Part shown: positions 14,208 through 21,360 of the stretch, one piece after another
Layout: each line of letters starts with the position of its first letter
Position numbering within the stretch: the stretch's first letter is position 1
Assembly: GCA_050261675.1 (NCBI GenBank)
Contig: JBLNDO010000079.1
Span: forward strand, 1-30,077
DNA: 30,077 nt
Direction of reading: 5' to 3'
Source of the DNA: DASUBN01 sp050261675
Lineage (GTDB): Bacteria; Pseudomonadota; Gammaproteobacteria; Natronospirales; REEB76
Program-made: the position numbers and the translations under genes
Notes under the pieces: generated by a model
Seen by the model: the letters and a program-made list of their open reading frames with translations, nothing else
What the model was told of the DNA's origin: nothing
Database searches by the model: none

Positions 14208-16247
14208 ATGACCAATCCCCTGTTGAGCTGGGACGCGCTCCCGCCCTTCTCCGCGATCCGCCCCGAGCACGTGGAACCCGCGGTGGAGCAGGTGCTGAAA
14301 GAGAACCGTGCCGCGGTGCAAGCCCTGGCCGGCCTCGGTGCTCCCCGCTGGGAAGACTTCGAGGCGCCGCTGGAAACGCTGGCGGACCGCCTGCATCGGG
14401 CCTGGGCGCCGGTGTCCTATCTCAACGCCGTCGTGAGCTCGCCCGAGCTGCGCGCCGCCTACAATGCCTGTCTGCCCAAACTCGCCGACTACGACACCGA
14501 ACTCTCCCAGGACGAGCGCCTGCACAAGGGCTACCGCGCCCTGCGCGACGGGACGGAATGGGCCGGCTACACGCCGGCGCAGAAGAAGCTCGTGGACGAC
14601 GCCCTGCTGGACTTCCGCCTGGCGGGGGTGGACCTGCCCGCGGAGAAGAAGGCGCGCTTCCGCACCGTCATGCAGGAACTCTCCAAGTTGGAAGCCAAAT
14701 TCGAGGACAACCTGCTGGACGCCACCCAGGGCTGGACGCTGCAGGTGAACGATGCGGCACGGCTCCTCGGCGTGCCCGGGGACGCCATCCAGCGCGCGCG
14801 GAACGAAGCCGCCGAACGCAAGCTCGAAGGCTGGGTGTTCACCCTGGACTATCCCTCGTACGCCGCGGTGATCCAACACGCCGACGACCGGGAACTGCGC
14901 CGCGAGATGTATCACGCCTATTCGACACGCGCCTCGGACCAGGGTCCCACCGCCGGACGCTGGGACAACGGACCGGTCATGCAGGAGCTCCTCGAGCTGC
15001 GCCACGAATCCGCGCGCCTCACCGGTTTCGAGAATTTCGCCGCCTATTCCCTGGCGGACAAGATGGCGGGCTCGCCGGAAGAGGTGCTGCGGTTCCTGGA
15101 AGACCTCATGGGGCGGGTGAAACCCATCGCCCAGCACGAGCTTCTGGAACTTTCGGAATACGCCCTGGAACGCGACGGCCTCGCCAAGCTCGAGCCCTGG
15201 GACTTAGGCTTCTACGCCGAGAAACTCAAGCAGGAGCGCTACCACATCTCCCAGGAGATGCTGCGCCCCTATTTCCCCGCGGCGCGGGCCGCAGCCGGGC
15301 TGTTCCAGGTCATGCGACGGCTCTATGGGCTGGAGTTCACGGAAGTGGCGGGCGCCGATGTCTGGCACCCGGACGTGAAGCTCTACGAGCTCAGGGACGA
15401 ATCCAGCATGCTGCGCGGGCGCCTGTATATCGACCTCTACGCCCGCAGCGGCAAGCGTGGCGGCGCCTGGATGGACGAAACCCTTTGCCGGCGCCGCACC
15501 GGACAGGGCGTGCAGGCCCCCGTGGCCTTCCTGAGCTGCAACTTCCCCCCGCCCGTGGGCGAGACGCCCTCGCTCCTGACCCATGACGACGTGGTGACTC
15601 TCTTTCACGAACTCGGCCACTGCCTGCACCACCTGCTCACGCGGGTGGACTACCCCGCCGTCGGCGGCATCAATGGCGTGGCCTGGGACGCGGTGGAGCT
15701 GCCGAGCCAGTTTCACGAGAACTTCGCCTGGACCCGGGAAGGGCTGGATCTGGTCAGCGGCCACTACCAGACCGGTGCCAAGCTCCCGGAGGCCCTCTAC
15801 CAGAAGATGCAGGGTGCGCGGCATTTCCACAGCGGGCTGTTTCTGATCCGGCAGCTGGAATTCGCCCTGTTCGACTTCCGCCTCTATATGGGCGCGGCGC
15901 GGGCGGACGAACCCGGCTTCGTGCAGCGGACCCTCGACGCGGTGCGCCGCGAGGTGGCGGTGGTGCAGCCACCCGAATGGAACCGTTTCGCCCACAGCTT
16001 CTCCCATATCTTCGCCGGCGGCTACGCCGCGGGCTACTACAGCTATCTCTGGGCGGAGGTGCTGGCGGCGGACGCCTATGGCGCCTTCGAAGAAGCCGGG
16101 GTCTTCGACCGCGCCACCGGCAAACGTTTCATGGCGAGCATCCTAGAGCAAGGCGGCAGCCGCAAGGCCATGGAACTCTTCGTGGAGTTCCGCGGTCGTG
16201 AGCCGACCCTCGATGCCTTCCTTCGATTAAATGGGCTGGCGGCTTAG
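14208..16247 (+). CDS. prlC: Oligopeptidase A (M3 metallopeptidase)
   Basis: The protein has 679 residues, as expected for oligopeptidase A (about 680). The zinc motif HExxH is at 467-471 (LFHELGHCLHHLL), and the third ligand glutamate is at about 497 in WDAVELPSQFHENF. It cleaves short peptides in the cytoplasm, including leftovers of ATP-dependent proteolysis and signal peptides. The frame is open from 13923, but the family N-terminus (MTNPLLSWDALPPFSAIRPEHVEPAV) starts at ATG 14208. The TAG is directly followed by the ATG of a 42-codon ORF, then xth. Confidence 0.95.
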   Translation: MTNPLLSWDALPPFSAIRPEHVEPAVEQVLKENRAAVQALAGLGAPRWEDFEAPLETLADRLHRAWAPVSYLNAVVSSPELRAAYNACLPKLADYDTELSQDERLHKGYRALRDGTEWAGYTPAQKKLVDDALLDFRLAGVDLPAEKKARFRTVMQELSKLEAKFEDNLLDATQGWTLQVNDAARLLGVPGDAIQRARNEAAERKLEGWVFTLDYPSYAAVIQHADDRELRREMYHAYSTRASDQGPTAGRWDNGPVMQELLELRHESARLTGFENFAAYSLADKMAGSPEEVLRFLEDLMGRVKPIAQHELLELSEYALERDGLAKLEPWDLGFYAEKLKQERYHISQEMLRPYFPAARAAAGLFQVMRRLYGLEFTEVAGADVWHPDVKLYELRDESSMLRGRLYIDLYARSGKRGGAWMDETLCRRRTGQGVQAPVAFLSCNFPPPVGETPSLLTHDDVVTLFHELGHCLHHLLTRVDYPAVGGINGVAWDAVELPSQFHENFAWTREGLDLVSGHYQTGAKLPEALYQKMQGARHFHSGLFLIRQLEFALFDFRLYMGAARADEPGFVQRTLDAVRREVAVVQPPEWNRFAHSFSHIFAGGYAAGYYSYLWAEVLAADAYGAFEEAGVFDRATGKRFMASILEQGGSRKAMELFVEFRGREPTLDAFLRLNGLAA

Positions 16248-16376
16248 ATGAAAATAGCCAGTTGGGTGAGCCGGGTGTTTTCAGCGAAGCACAGCTTAGC
16301 TCCCGGCGAACGCGATTCAAGGATGACGAGCTGGACGATGCACCAGGGACAGGTAAGAACTGAGACAAGTCGGTGA
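16248..16376 (+). CDS. Small ORF or xth remnant between prlC and xth
   Basis: A 42-codon ORF starts on the base after the prlC stop and ends with TGA overlapping the GTG start of xth (GTGA), a perfect coupling geometry at both ends. Its first six codons encode M-K-I-A-S-W, identical to the first six residues of Xth, but with 5 of 18 bases different: four at third codon positions and one the first base of the start codon. After the Trp the sequences diverge, and the rest of this ORF (about 36 residues, Ser/Arg-rich) is not like Xth. It may be a leader peptide, a remnant of an older xth, or chance. No expression evidence is visible. Confidence 0.45.
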   Translation: MKIASWVSRVFSAKHSLAPGERDSRMTSWTMHQGQVRTETSR

Positions 16377-17143
16377 AGATCGCGAGCTGGAACGTAAACT
16401 CCTTGCGCGTGCGTCTTCCGCATGTCCTCCAGTGGCTCGACAGCGTGCGCCCCGATGTCCTCGCGCTGCAAGAGATCAAAATGACCGATGCGGAATTCCC
16501 CGCCGGGGAATTCGACACGCTCGGCTACCACGCCATCTGCTCCGGCCAGCCCACCTACAACGGCGTAGCACTGCTCTCCCGGGACGAGCCCGAGGACGTG
16601 GTCACGGCGCTGCCGGATTTCCGCGATCCCCAGCGGCGCGTACTGGGGGCGAAACTGGGCCCGGTCTACGTGCTCGACCTGTATGTGCCCAACGGCCAGA
16701 GCCTGGATTCGGAGAAGTACCGCTACAAGCTCGACTGGCTCGCGCAGCTCGACCTCTGGCTCAAGGATCTCGCCCGCGAACAGCCCAACCTCGTGATCCT
16801 CGGCGACTTCAACGTGGCGCCGGAGGACCGGGACGTGCACGATCCCAAGGCCTGGGAAGGCCAGGTGCTGGTGAGCGAACCTGAGCGCACCGCCTTCCGG
16901 GCGCTCCTGAAGCACGGCCTCAAGGACAGCTTCCGCCTCCTGAACGGGGACGGCGGCCAGTACAGCTGGTGGGATTACCGCGCGGCCGGCTTCCAGCGGA
17001 ACCTGGGGCTGCGCATTGACCACATCCTCCTGTCCGCCCCATTGGCGGAGCGCTGTGCCGCCGCCTGGATAGACCGGGAACCCCGCACCTGGGAGCGGCC
17101 CTCGGACCACACCCCCGTACTGGTTGAGCTCACCCTGCCCTGA
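16373..17143 (+). CDS. xth: Exodeoxyribonuclease III
   Basis: The protein has 256 residues and belongs to the exonuclease III/AP endonuclease family. Visible active-site residues are N7 (WNVNSLR), E34 (LQEIK), Y104 (LYVPNG), D145 and N147 (LGDFNVAP), D216 (LRIDHILL) and H246 (SDHTPV). It cuts DNA at abasic sites and degrades 3' ends in base-excision repair. The start is GTG at 16373, preceded by an AG-rich stretch (TGAGAC), and overlaps the TGA of the small ORF upstream. It is in the same direction as prlC and may be cotranscribed. Confidence 0.94.
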   Translation: MKIASWNVNSLRVRLPHVLQWLDSVRPDVLALQEIKMTDAEFPAGEFDTLGYHAICSGQPTYNGVALLSRDEPEDVVTALPDFRDPQRRVLGAKLGPVYVLDLYVPNGQSLDSEKYRYKLDWLAQLDLWLKDLAREQPNLVILGDFNVAPEDRDVHDPKAWEGQVLVSEPERTAFRALLKHGLKDSFRLLNGDGGQYSWWDYRAAGFQRNLGLRIDHILLSAPLAERCAAAWIDREPRTWERPSDHTPVLVELTLP

Positions 17144-17156
17144 TACGGCACAGTTT

Positions 17157-17223
17157 GGATATTCATTGGGATATTCGTCCCACCCTGGAGCCCAGGAATG
17201 GCGCCGGGTTCCAGGTCTGGAAC
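17157..17223. repeat. Short direct and inverted repeats in the xth-HD intergenic region
   Basis: GGATATTC occurs twice (17157-17164 and 17169-17176), 12 bases apart, and GTTCCAG (17208-17214) and CTGGAAC (17217-17223) form a 7-bp inverted repeat with a 2-base centre. The function is unknown. They lie between xth and the HD gene, in an otherwise AT-richer part of the window. Confidence 0.4.
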
Positions 17224-17250
17224 TGTGACGCAGTTAACATAATTGTTTAG

Positions 17251-17279
17251 TTGGATGATATGACAATTGTGCGTATGCT
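17251..17279 (+). promoter_or_regulatory. Candidate sigma-70 promoter of the HD gene
   Basis: TTGGAT (17251-17256) and TATGCT (17274-17279) are 17 bases apart. The -35 and -10 match consensus at three and four of six positions. The region is clearly AT-rich for this window. A leader of about 65 bases would precede the ATG at 17353. Confidence 0.4.
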
Positions 17280-17352
17280 CGCAGACCTTGAGCACAGGGG
17301 AAACGTCTTACCCGCCCAGCAGAGCGCGGGACGGACGTTGCATTGATGGGGT

Positions 17353-18363
17353 ATGGATAATTTCAAGACACGCCGCAGTGAGTACGACGTCACCAATCGC
17401 ATCCGGGTGAGCGACCCCTCGGACGTGTCTGCCGCCGTGCAGGCGATCTATTCCGAACTCTACCCCCACAAGTTCCTGAAACCGCTGGAGACCGCCTTCG
17501 CGGATTTCGCCCGCATGTACCGCGGCGAGGATCCCCGCTACCACGGCTGTGAGACCACCTACCACGACATGCAGCACAGCCTCGATGTGACCCTGTCGCT
17601 GGCAAGGCACATCGACGGCTATGAGCGCAGCCAGAAGGCCTCCAAGCGGCTGGGCGCGAAGCGCGCCGCCGTGGGCATCGTCACCGCCCTGTACCACGAC
17701 GTGGGGTATCTCCGTAGCACCCGCGACCGCCGTCACCGCGACGGCGCCGAATACACCCTGCAGCACGTGAGCCGCGGCGCCGCCTTCCTCAGCCAGTACC
17801 TGGACCGGCTGGGTTTGGGCAGCGACGCGGGCGTCGCCAGCCAGATGATCCATTACACCGGCTACGAGCGGGACATCAACAAGATCCACCTGGGCGACGA
17901 GGGCTACACCCGCCTCGGCCACCTGCTCGGCACCGCGGATCTCTCCACCCAGATGGCCGACCGCTGCTACCTGGAGAAATGCCGGGATCGGCTGTACAAC
18001 GAGTTCGTGAAGGGCGGCGTGGCCGAACGCAGGATGCCGGACGGCAAGACTTTCGTGCTGTATTCCTCGCCCCGCGACCTGATGCAGAAGACCCCGGGGT
18101 TCTACCACAAGACCCTGGCGGACCGGCTGGACGGCACCTTCATGGGTGCCTACCAGTTCGCCGCCAAACACTTCGGCGGCCAGAGCCTGTACATGGAGGC
18201 GGTGCGCAGCAACATGGCGTATCTGCAGAAGATCATCAAGGAAAACGAGTGGTCGCTGCTGCGCCGCCAACCCCCCTTGTTCACCGCCGAGACCATGCGC
18301 TGGAAGGCGCTGCCTGCACTCGTCAATAAGCCGGGCAAGGCGCCTCAGGCGCGATTCGCCTGA
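17353..18363 (+). CDS. HD/PDEase superfamily protein
   Basis: The protein has 336 residues. Metal-binding residues of the HD superfamily are visible: H71 and H75 in TTYHDMQHSLDV, H115-D116 in ALYHDVGY, H167 in MIHYTG and D196 in GTADLSTQ. The YHxxxH, HD, H and D order resembles class I cyclic nucleotide phosphodiesterases more than HD-GYP proteins, since no GYP motif is seen. The substrate is unknown and a phosphohydrolase role is an inference. It has no signal peptide. The N-terminal 45 residues lie before the catalytic core. The gene ends just before a terminator that faces the other way. Confidence 0.8.
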   Translation: MDNFKTRRSEYDVTNRIRVSDPSDVSAAVQAIYSELYPHKFLKPLETAFADFARMYRGEDPRYHGCETTYHDMQHSLDVTLSLARHIDGYERSQKASKRLGAKRAAVGIVTALYHDVGYLRSTRDRRHRDGAEYTLQHVSRGAAFLSQYLDRLGLGSDAGVASQMIHYTGYERDINKIHLGDEGYTRLGHLLGTADLSTQMADRCYLEKCRDRLYNEFVKGGVAERRMPDGKTFVLYSSPRDLMQKTPGFYHKTLADRLDGTFMGAYQFAAKHFGGQSLYMEAVRSNMAYLQKIIKENEWSLLRRQPPLFTAETMRWKALPALVNKPGKAPQARFA

Positions 18364-18381
18364 GGCTCTTGCCAAACCCGC

Positions 18382-18410
18382 AAAAAAACACGGCGCCCAA
18401 AGGGCGCCGT
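18382..18410 (-). terminator. Rho-independent terminator of the orphan lipoprotein gene
   Basis: ACGGCGCCC (18390-18398) and GGGCGCCGT (18402-18410) form a perfect 9-bp stem with an AAA loop. On the minus strand it is followed by seven T (18388-18382), a classical terminator for the lipoprotein gene ending at 18438. On the plus strand there is no T-run, though the stem follows the HD gene stop. Confidence 0.88.
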
Positions 18411-18437
18411 GCCGTTTCCGGATCCTGAAGACCCGGC

Positions 18438-19124
18438 TTATTTCTTCGCCTGGACCTCGCCGTAGGTGGCGGGGAAACCCGCGATGGGCCGCGGCATGGC
18501 CCACTGGCCGGGCGAGTTCTTGCCGAAGTTGAGGCCGATGACGTAGCTCGCGTAGTCGGGGCTCACCAGGAGGCCCGGCACCCAGACCGAGACCGAGCTG
18601 TCCGACCAGAAGGACAGGCCGCAGTTGACCGGCGAATTGTTCACCGTCATGGCGCATTCCGCGCCGGACACCGACAGCACCACCACGGTGTTGCTACCGT
18701 CGTTGTTGCGCAGCAAGAGCGGCTTGGCCGGTTCCGCCACCGCCCAGCTGGGTGGGAAGGGATATTGGTTGCCGAGATCCGGCGCCTGGGTGGCGGTCAT
18801 GCCCGCCGTGGTGCCGTCGATCTTGGCCGTCACCGTGCCCTTGGAGGTGGTGATATCGATGGCGACGTGGGTATGGGGATCACCGAGGGCGTCCTCCTCG
18901 TCGGAGGTGACCTTGCAGGGGTAGGTGAGCACCTGGGCGTCGGAGTAGAAGCCCACCATGGTCACGTATTTGCAGGTCTTGCCGGAAATGATGAAATTGC
19001 CGCTATCGGTCCCGGACCGCGGAGTCGGGGTGCCGCGCAGGATATAGACGTCCCCGCCGGACGAACAGCCGGCTGCCGCCAGCACCAGGGCCCCCAGGCC
19101 CGCCGCCACCAAGCCATATCTCAT
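18438..19124 (-). CDS. Orphan lipoprotein of unknown function
   Basis: I do not recognise the family. The 228-residue protein has a lipoprotein signal with the lipobox A-A-G-C at Cys20, followed by Ser-Ser-Gly-Gly and no Asp at +2, so outer-membrane sorting is likely (inference). The mature part is rich in beta-strand-like segments (GTVTAKIDGTTAGMTATQ, TVVVLSVSGAECAMTVN, VSVWVPGLL), with pairs of cysteines (TCKYV/YPCKV and ECAM/NCGLS) that could form disulfides. A Shine-Dalgarno GGAG is nine bases before the ATG. It is a single gene flanked by its own terminator. Confidence 0.75.
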   Translation of the reverse strand: MRYGLVAAGLGALVLAAAGCSSGGDVYILRGTPTPRSGTDSGNFIISGKTCKYVTMVGFYSDAQVLTYPCKVTSDEEDALGDPHTHVAIDITTSKGTVTAKIDGTTAGMTATQAPDLGNQYPFPPSWAVAEPAKPLLLRNNDGSNTVVVLSVSGAECAMTVNNSPVNCGLSFWSDSSVSVWVPGLLVSPDYASYVIGLNFGKNSPGQWAMPRPIAGFPATYGEVQAKK

Positions 19125-19398
19125 GGGTCTTTTCTCCAGTCGTGGGAGGTTCCGCAGTACTTAAGCTGCGCGCTACTAGTTAACCCATCCGGAGCCGCAG
19201 TGCAACCTGAATGCGGGCGCACAGTCCTCGGCCAATGGAAGGCCGCCCCGGGTTCCGGGGCGACGATGCCGGGACCCTATGTAACTCCATGATTTATATC
19301 GGTTATGAGCGACCCGCCCACCTTGCGCCGGCGGGCGGCGGCGCGCCCGTTCCGGGTGAGGATGAATCGCATCCGTCGGGCGAAAGACGGGGGGCCGC
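19125..19398. other. Intergenic region with a GC-rich hairpin
   Basis: This 274-base gap lies between the lipoprotein start and the YeaO-like gene stop. CGCCCCGG (19244-19251) and CCGGGGCG (19255-19262) pair perfectly around GTT. No T-run follows on either strand, so it is not a clear terminator. A 38-codon Arg-rich ORF (19305-19421, plus) is possible but unsupported. I see no riboswitch or RNA gene. Confidence 0.4.
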
Positions 19399-19749
19399 TC
19401 AACAGCGGAGATAGGCCTTGAGCGCGACGGCGTTATTAAGCTTTTCTTCCCGGGAGGAAAAAAGCAGCGTTACGCGTTTATGGGCCTTCAACAAGGCGCG
19501 AAGCTCCGTGACCGCCGGCTTCTGTTTCCTGAGTTCCGCCCCATAGCGCCGTTTGAATTCGGCCCAGCGTGCGGGGTCGTGGCCGTACCATTTCCGGAGC
19601 GCGGTACTCGGCGCGATGTCCTTGAGCCAACGGTCCAGCCGGGCCTTCTGCTTGCTCAGGCCCCGGGGCCACAGGCGGTCCACCAATATCCGGCAGCCGT
19701 CGCTGTTCTCCGGCTTCAGGTAGACACGCTTGATCTTGAGGGTAGCCAT
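19399..19749 (-). CDS. DUF488 family protein (short, YeaO-like)
   Basis: The protein has 116 residues and is a short DUF488 protein of the YeaO type: IKRVYLKPENSDGCRILVDRLWPRGLSK near the N-terminus is the hallmark (RILVDRLWPRG), then DRWLKDIAPSTALRKWYGHDPARWAEFKRRY. Function is not established. The ATG lies 15 bases after the MarR gene stop, so it is the last gene of the SRPBCC-MarR operon. It lacks the C-rich C-terminal motif seen in the long DUF488 protein at 8860-9381. Confidence 0.88.
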   Translation of the reverse strand: MATLKIKRVYLKPENSDGCRILVDRLWPRGLSKQKARLDRWLKDIAPSTALRKWYGHDPARWAEFKRRYGAELRKQKPAVTELRALLKAHKRVTLLFSSREEKLNNAVALKAYLRC

Positions 19750-19764
19750 AAGGAAAGCATAGCC

Positions 19765-20226
19765 CTAGGGGACATTGCCGGCGATAAGCGCGCGGGTCAG
19801 GGCCTTGTAGGTCTCCAGTTCACCTCGCGGAAGCCTGGAGAAAAACGTCTCGTCCGCCTCCTCCACCGCCACCACCGCCTTCTGGATCAAGGCACGGCCC
19901 CGGGCGGTGCACCGCACGCGCACGGCGCGGTTGTCCTCCCGCGACGGGGCGCGCTTCACCAGGCCCTGGATTTCCAGTCCGCGCAGCGCCTTGGAGAGCG
20001 TCATCTTGTCGGTCCTGGTGTGTTCCGCCAGATGGCTCTGGGTGGGCGGCTCCCCCTGCTCCTCGAACCAGCGCAGCGAGGCCAGGATGGCGTACTGGGT
20101 CTGAGTGATGCCGTAGCCGTCCAGGAGGCGCGTGAGTTCGCCCCGCCACAGGGCCGTGAGCTTCCATAGAAGGAAACCCGGACTCTCGTCGGCCTTGGCA
20201 TAACGGAACGGCGAGCCCTCAGACAT
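19765..20226 (-). CDS. MarR family transcriptional regulator (operon regulator)
   Basis: The protein has 153 residues with the MarR winged helix: TQTQYAILASLRWFEEQGEPPTQ, SHLAEHTRTDKMTLSKALRGLEIQGLVKR (recognition helix at about 75-88), and the wing SREDNRAVRVRCTARG with the D-x-R turn. It should bind a palindrome as a dimer and release it on ligand binding. Its start overlaps the SRPBCC stop by eight bases, so the two proteins are coupled. The perfect palindrome at 20674-20693 before the operon is its likely operator, which would make it autoregulated (inference). Confidence 0.9.
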   Translation of the reverse strand: MSEGSPFRYAKADESPGFLLWKLTALWRGELTRLLDGYGITQTQYAILASLRWFEEQGEPPTQSHLAEHTRTDKMTLSKALRGLEIQGLVKRAPSREDNRAVRVRCTARGRALIQKAVVAVEEADETFFSRLPRGELETYKALTRALIAGNVP

Positions 20227-20638
20227 GACGGGCCCGCTCCACCATGCGCCGGGTCTGGTCCTCGATGCTCGCCGCCACGCCCTCCGCCACCAGCTTGCGC
20301 CACAGGAACCCCAGGGGCCCGCTGACCGTGAGGGTGTTGCGGATCTCGATGCGGTCGCCGTGGTCCAAGATCTCGTGGGCGTCCAGCATCTTGGCGCCGG
20401 GGAAGCGCGTCAGGTCCGCGTAACCCTTGAGGGGTTTCACGTCCGTGAGCTCGATGCCGAGCTCCGGCCCGCACTTGGGCCGGAATCGGAACACCTTTCC
20501 CGTCTCGAAAGCCCCCTCCAGCCGGGCGTACTCGATGTCGCCCTGCCAGACGTGCCACTGGTTCACATCGGACCAGACCTTCCAAACCTGCTCCGGGGTG
20601 ACGCCTTCGAAACTCATGCTGTGCCTGCGGGTCCACAT
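20219..20638 (-). CDS. SRPBCC (START/Bet v 1-like) family protein
   Basis: The protein has 139 residues with the SRPBCC pattern: a first strand and helix with VTPEQVWKVWSDVNQWHVWQGDIEYARLEG, then ELTDVKPLKGYADLTRFPGAKMLDAHEI and the long C-terminal helix LVAEGVAASIEDQTRRMVERA. The fold binds a hydrophobic ligand or takes part in polyketide-like chemistry; the ligand is not known. A good Shine-Dalgarno (AAGGGG, about nine bases before) supports the ATG at 20638. It is the first gene of an operon with MarR and DUF488. Confidence 0.85.
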   Translation of the reverse strand: MWTRRHSMSFEGVTPEQVWKVWSDVNQWHVWQGDIEYARLEGAFETGKVFRFRPKCGPELGIELTDVKPLKGYADLTRFPGAKMLDAHEILDHGDRIEIRNTLTVSGPLGFLWRKLVAEGVAASIEDQTRRMVERARHV

Positions 20639-20673
20639 GGGCTGGTTCCCCTTCTTGGGATTAGGGTGGCTTA

Positions 20674-20693
20674 ATAGTAAACTAGTTTACTAT
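20674..20693. promoter_or_regulatory. Perfect 20-bp palindrome, likely MarR operator
   Basis: ATAGTAAACTAGTTTACTAT is self-complementary over 20 bases. It lies 36 bases before the SRPBCC ATG in the AT-richest patch of this region. On the minus strand TTGATA (20696-20691) overlaps it and could be a -35, although the best -10 (TATTAA) would then be only 14 bases away. The length and symmetry fit MarR dimers. Confidence 0.8.
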
Positions 20694-20730
20694 CAAATGC
20701 AAACCCGGCGTCTACCCCTAACCGGTACAT

Positions 20731-20746
20731 ACCCCTCTAGAGGGGT
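20731..20746. repeat. 16-bp GC-rich palindrome at the second MarR stop
   Basis: ACCCCTCTAGAGGGGT is a perfect palindrome that overlaps the TAG of the upstream MarR gene (20737-20739). No T-run follows on the minus strand, so a classical terminator is unlikely. It may be a second operator, or part of a transcript hairpin. Confidence 0.6.
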
Positions 20747-21204
20747 GAGCCGGAAACTTCCGCCAGGGCGTCGCGCAGCGCGGTCACAAGACCGAGATCC
20801 TCCACGGCACAACGCTGGAGTACCTCATGGCCTTTGGACGTCAGCCGCAGGTGCACCCGCCGGCGATCCTTGTCGGAATTGATGCGCTCCGCCAGCCGCA
20901 GGGCGCTCAGCCGGTTCAGCACGTAGACCGCGGTGTTGTGGCGCACGCCCATGCAGCGGGCGAGCATCCCCACCGTGAGGGCGCCTTCCCCGCCCCGGCA
21001 GGCGATCTCCAGCATGGCCGCGTATTGTTGGACCGTGAGGGACGATCCCTTCAGCGCGCGGGAATGGGCGCCGTCGATGGCCCGCAGGATCGCAAACCAG
21101 CTTGCCTGGCCGCGGTAAAGATCGGGGCCCCGGAACCTGACTCCCCGTTCCGAAACCGAGTAGGTCGCTGAGGTTGCGGGGTTATTAGTCTGCAATTCAT
21201 TCAT
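20737..21204 (-). CDS. MarR family transcriptional regulator (second)
   Basis: From the ATG at 21204 the protein has 155 residues; a GTG at 21216 would add four. The winged helix is clear: LTVQQYAAMLEIACRGGEGALTVGMLARCMGVRHNTAVYVLNRLSALRLAER, with wing DKDRRRVHLRLTSKG. An N-terminal extension of about 45 residues precedes the domain. I chose ATG because an AGAGAG sits 11 bases upstream. It runs in the same direction as the SRPBCC operon, with about 100 bases between them holding two palindromes, so it could also regulate that operon. Confidence 0.85.
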   Translation of the reverse strand: MNELQTNNPATSATYSVSERGVRFRGPDLYRGQASWFAILRAIDGAHSRALKGSSLTVQQYAAMLEIACRGGEGALTVGMLARCMGVRHNTAVYVLNRLSALRLAERINSDKDRRRVHLRLTSKGHEVLQRCAVEDLGLVTALRDALAEVSGSPL

Positions 21205-21210
21205 GGCTGA

Positions 21211-21229
21211 AATCACTCTCTGGGTGATT
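21211..21229. promoter_or_regulatory. Inverted repeat at the start of the second MarR gene
   Basis: AATCAC (21211-21216) and GTGATT (21224-21229) are 7 bases apart. It lies immediately before the ATG at 21204 and could be an operator for the MarR product. The arms are only 6 bp, so the evidence is modest. Confidence 0.35.
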
Positions 21230-21321
21230 GTCAGCGGCCGCGGCGCATTTCTTGGAGCCGCAACGTCAGATGCGTTGAATGCAGGTGGATGACGCCACCC
21301 CTCTCCGAAACGCGCGCGGAA

Positions 21322-21346
21322 GCCGCCGGAAACCAGATCCGGCGGC
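21322..21346 (-). terminator. GC-rich hairpin after the small membrane protein gene
   Basis: GCCGCCGGA (21322-21330) and TCCGGCGGC (21338-21346) form a perfect 9-bp stem with a 7-base loop, 15 bases beyond the stop of the 113-residue ORF. No clear T-run follows, so it is a weak or Rho-assisted terminator at best. Confidence 0.4.
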
Positions 21347-21360
21347 AGCCGGCCTGGCGT

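Noticed and set aside
19305..19421. 38-codon Arg-rich ORF before the YeaO-like gene stop
   Set aside because: It has no ribosome-binding site or promoter of note, runs into the end of another gene and is in very GC-rich DNA where such ORFs occur by chance.
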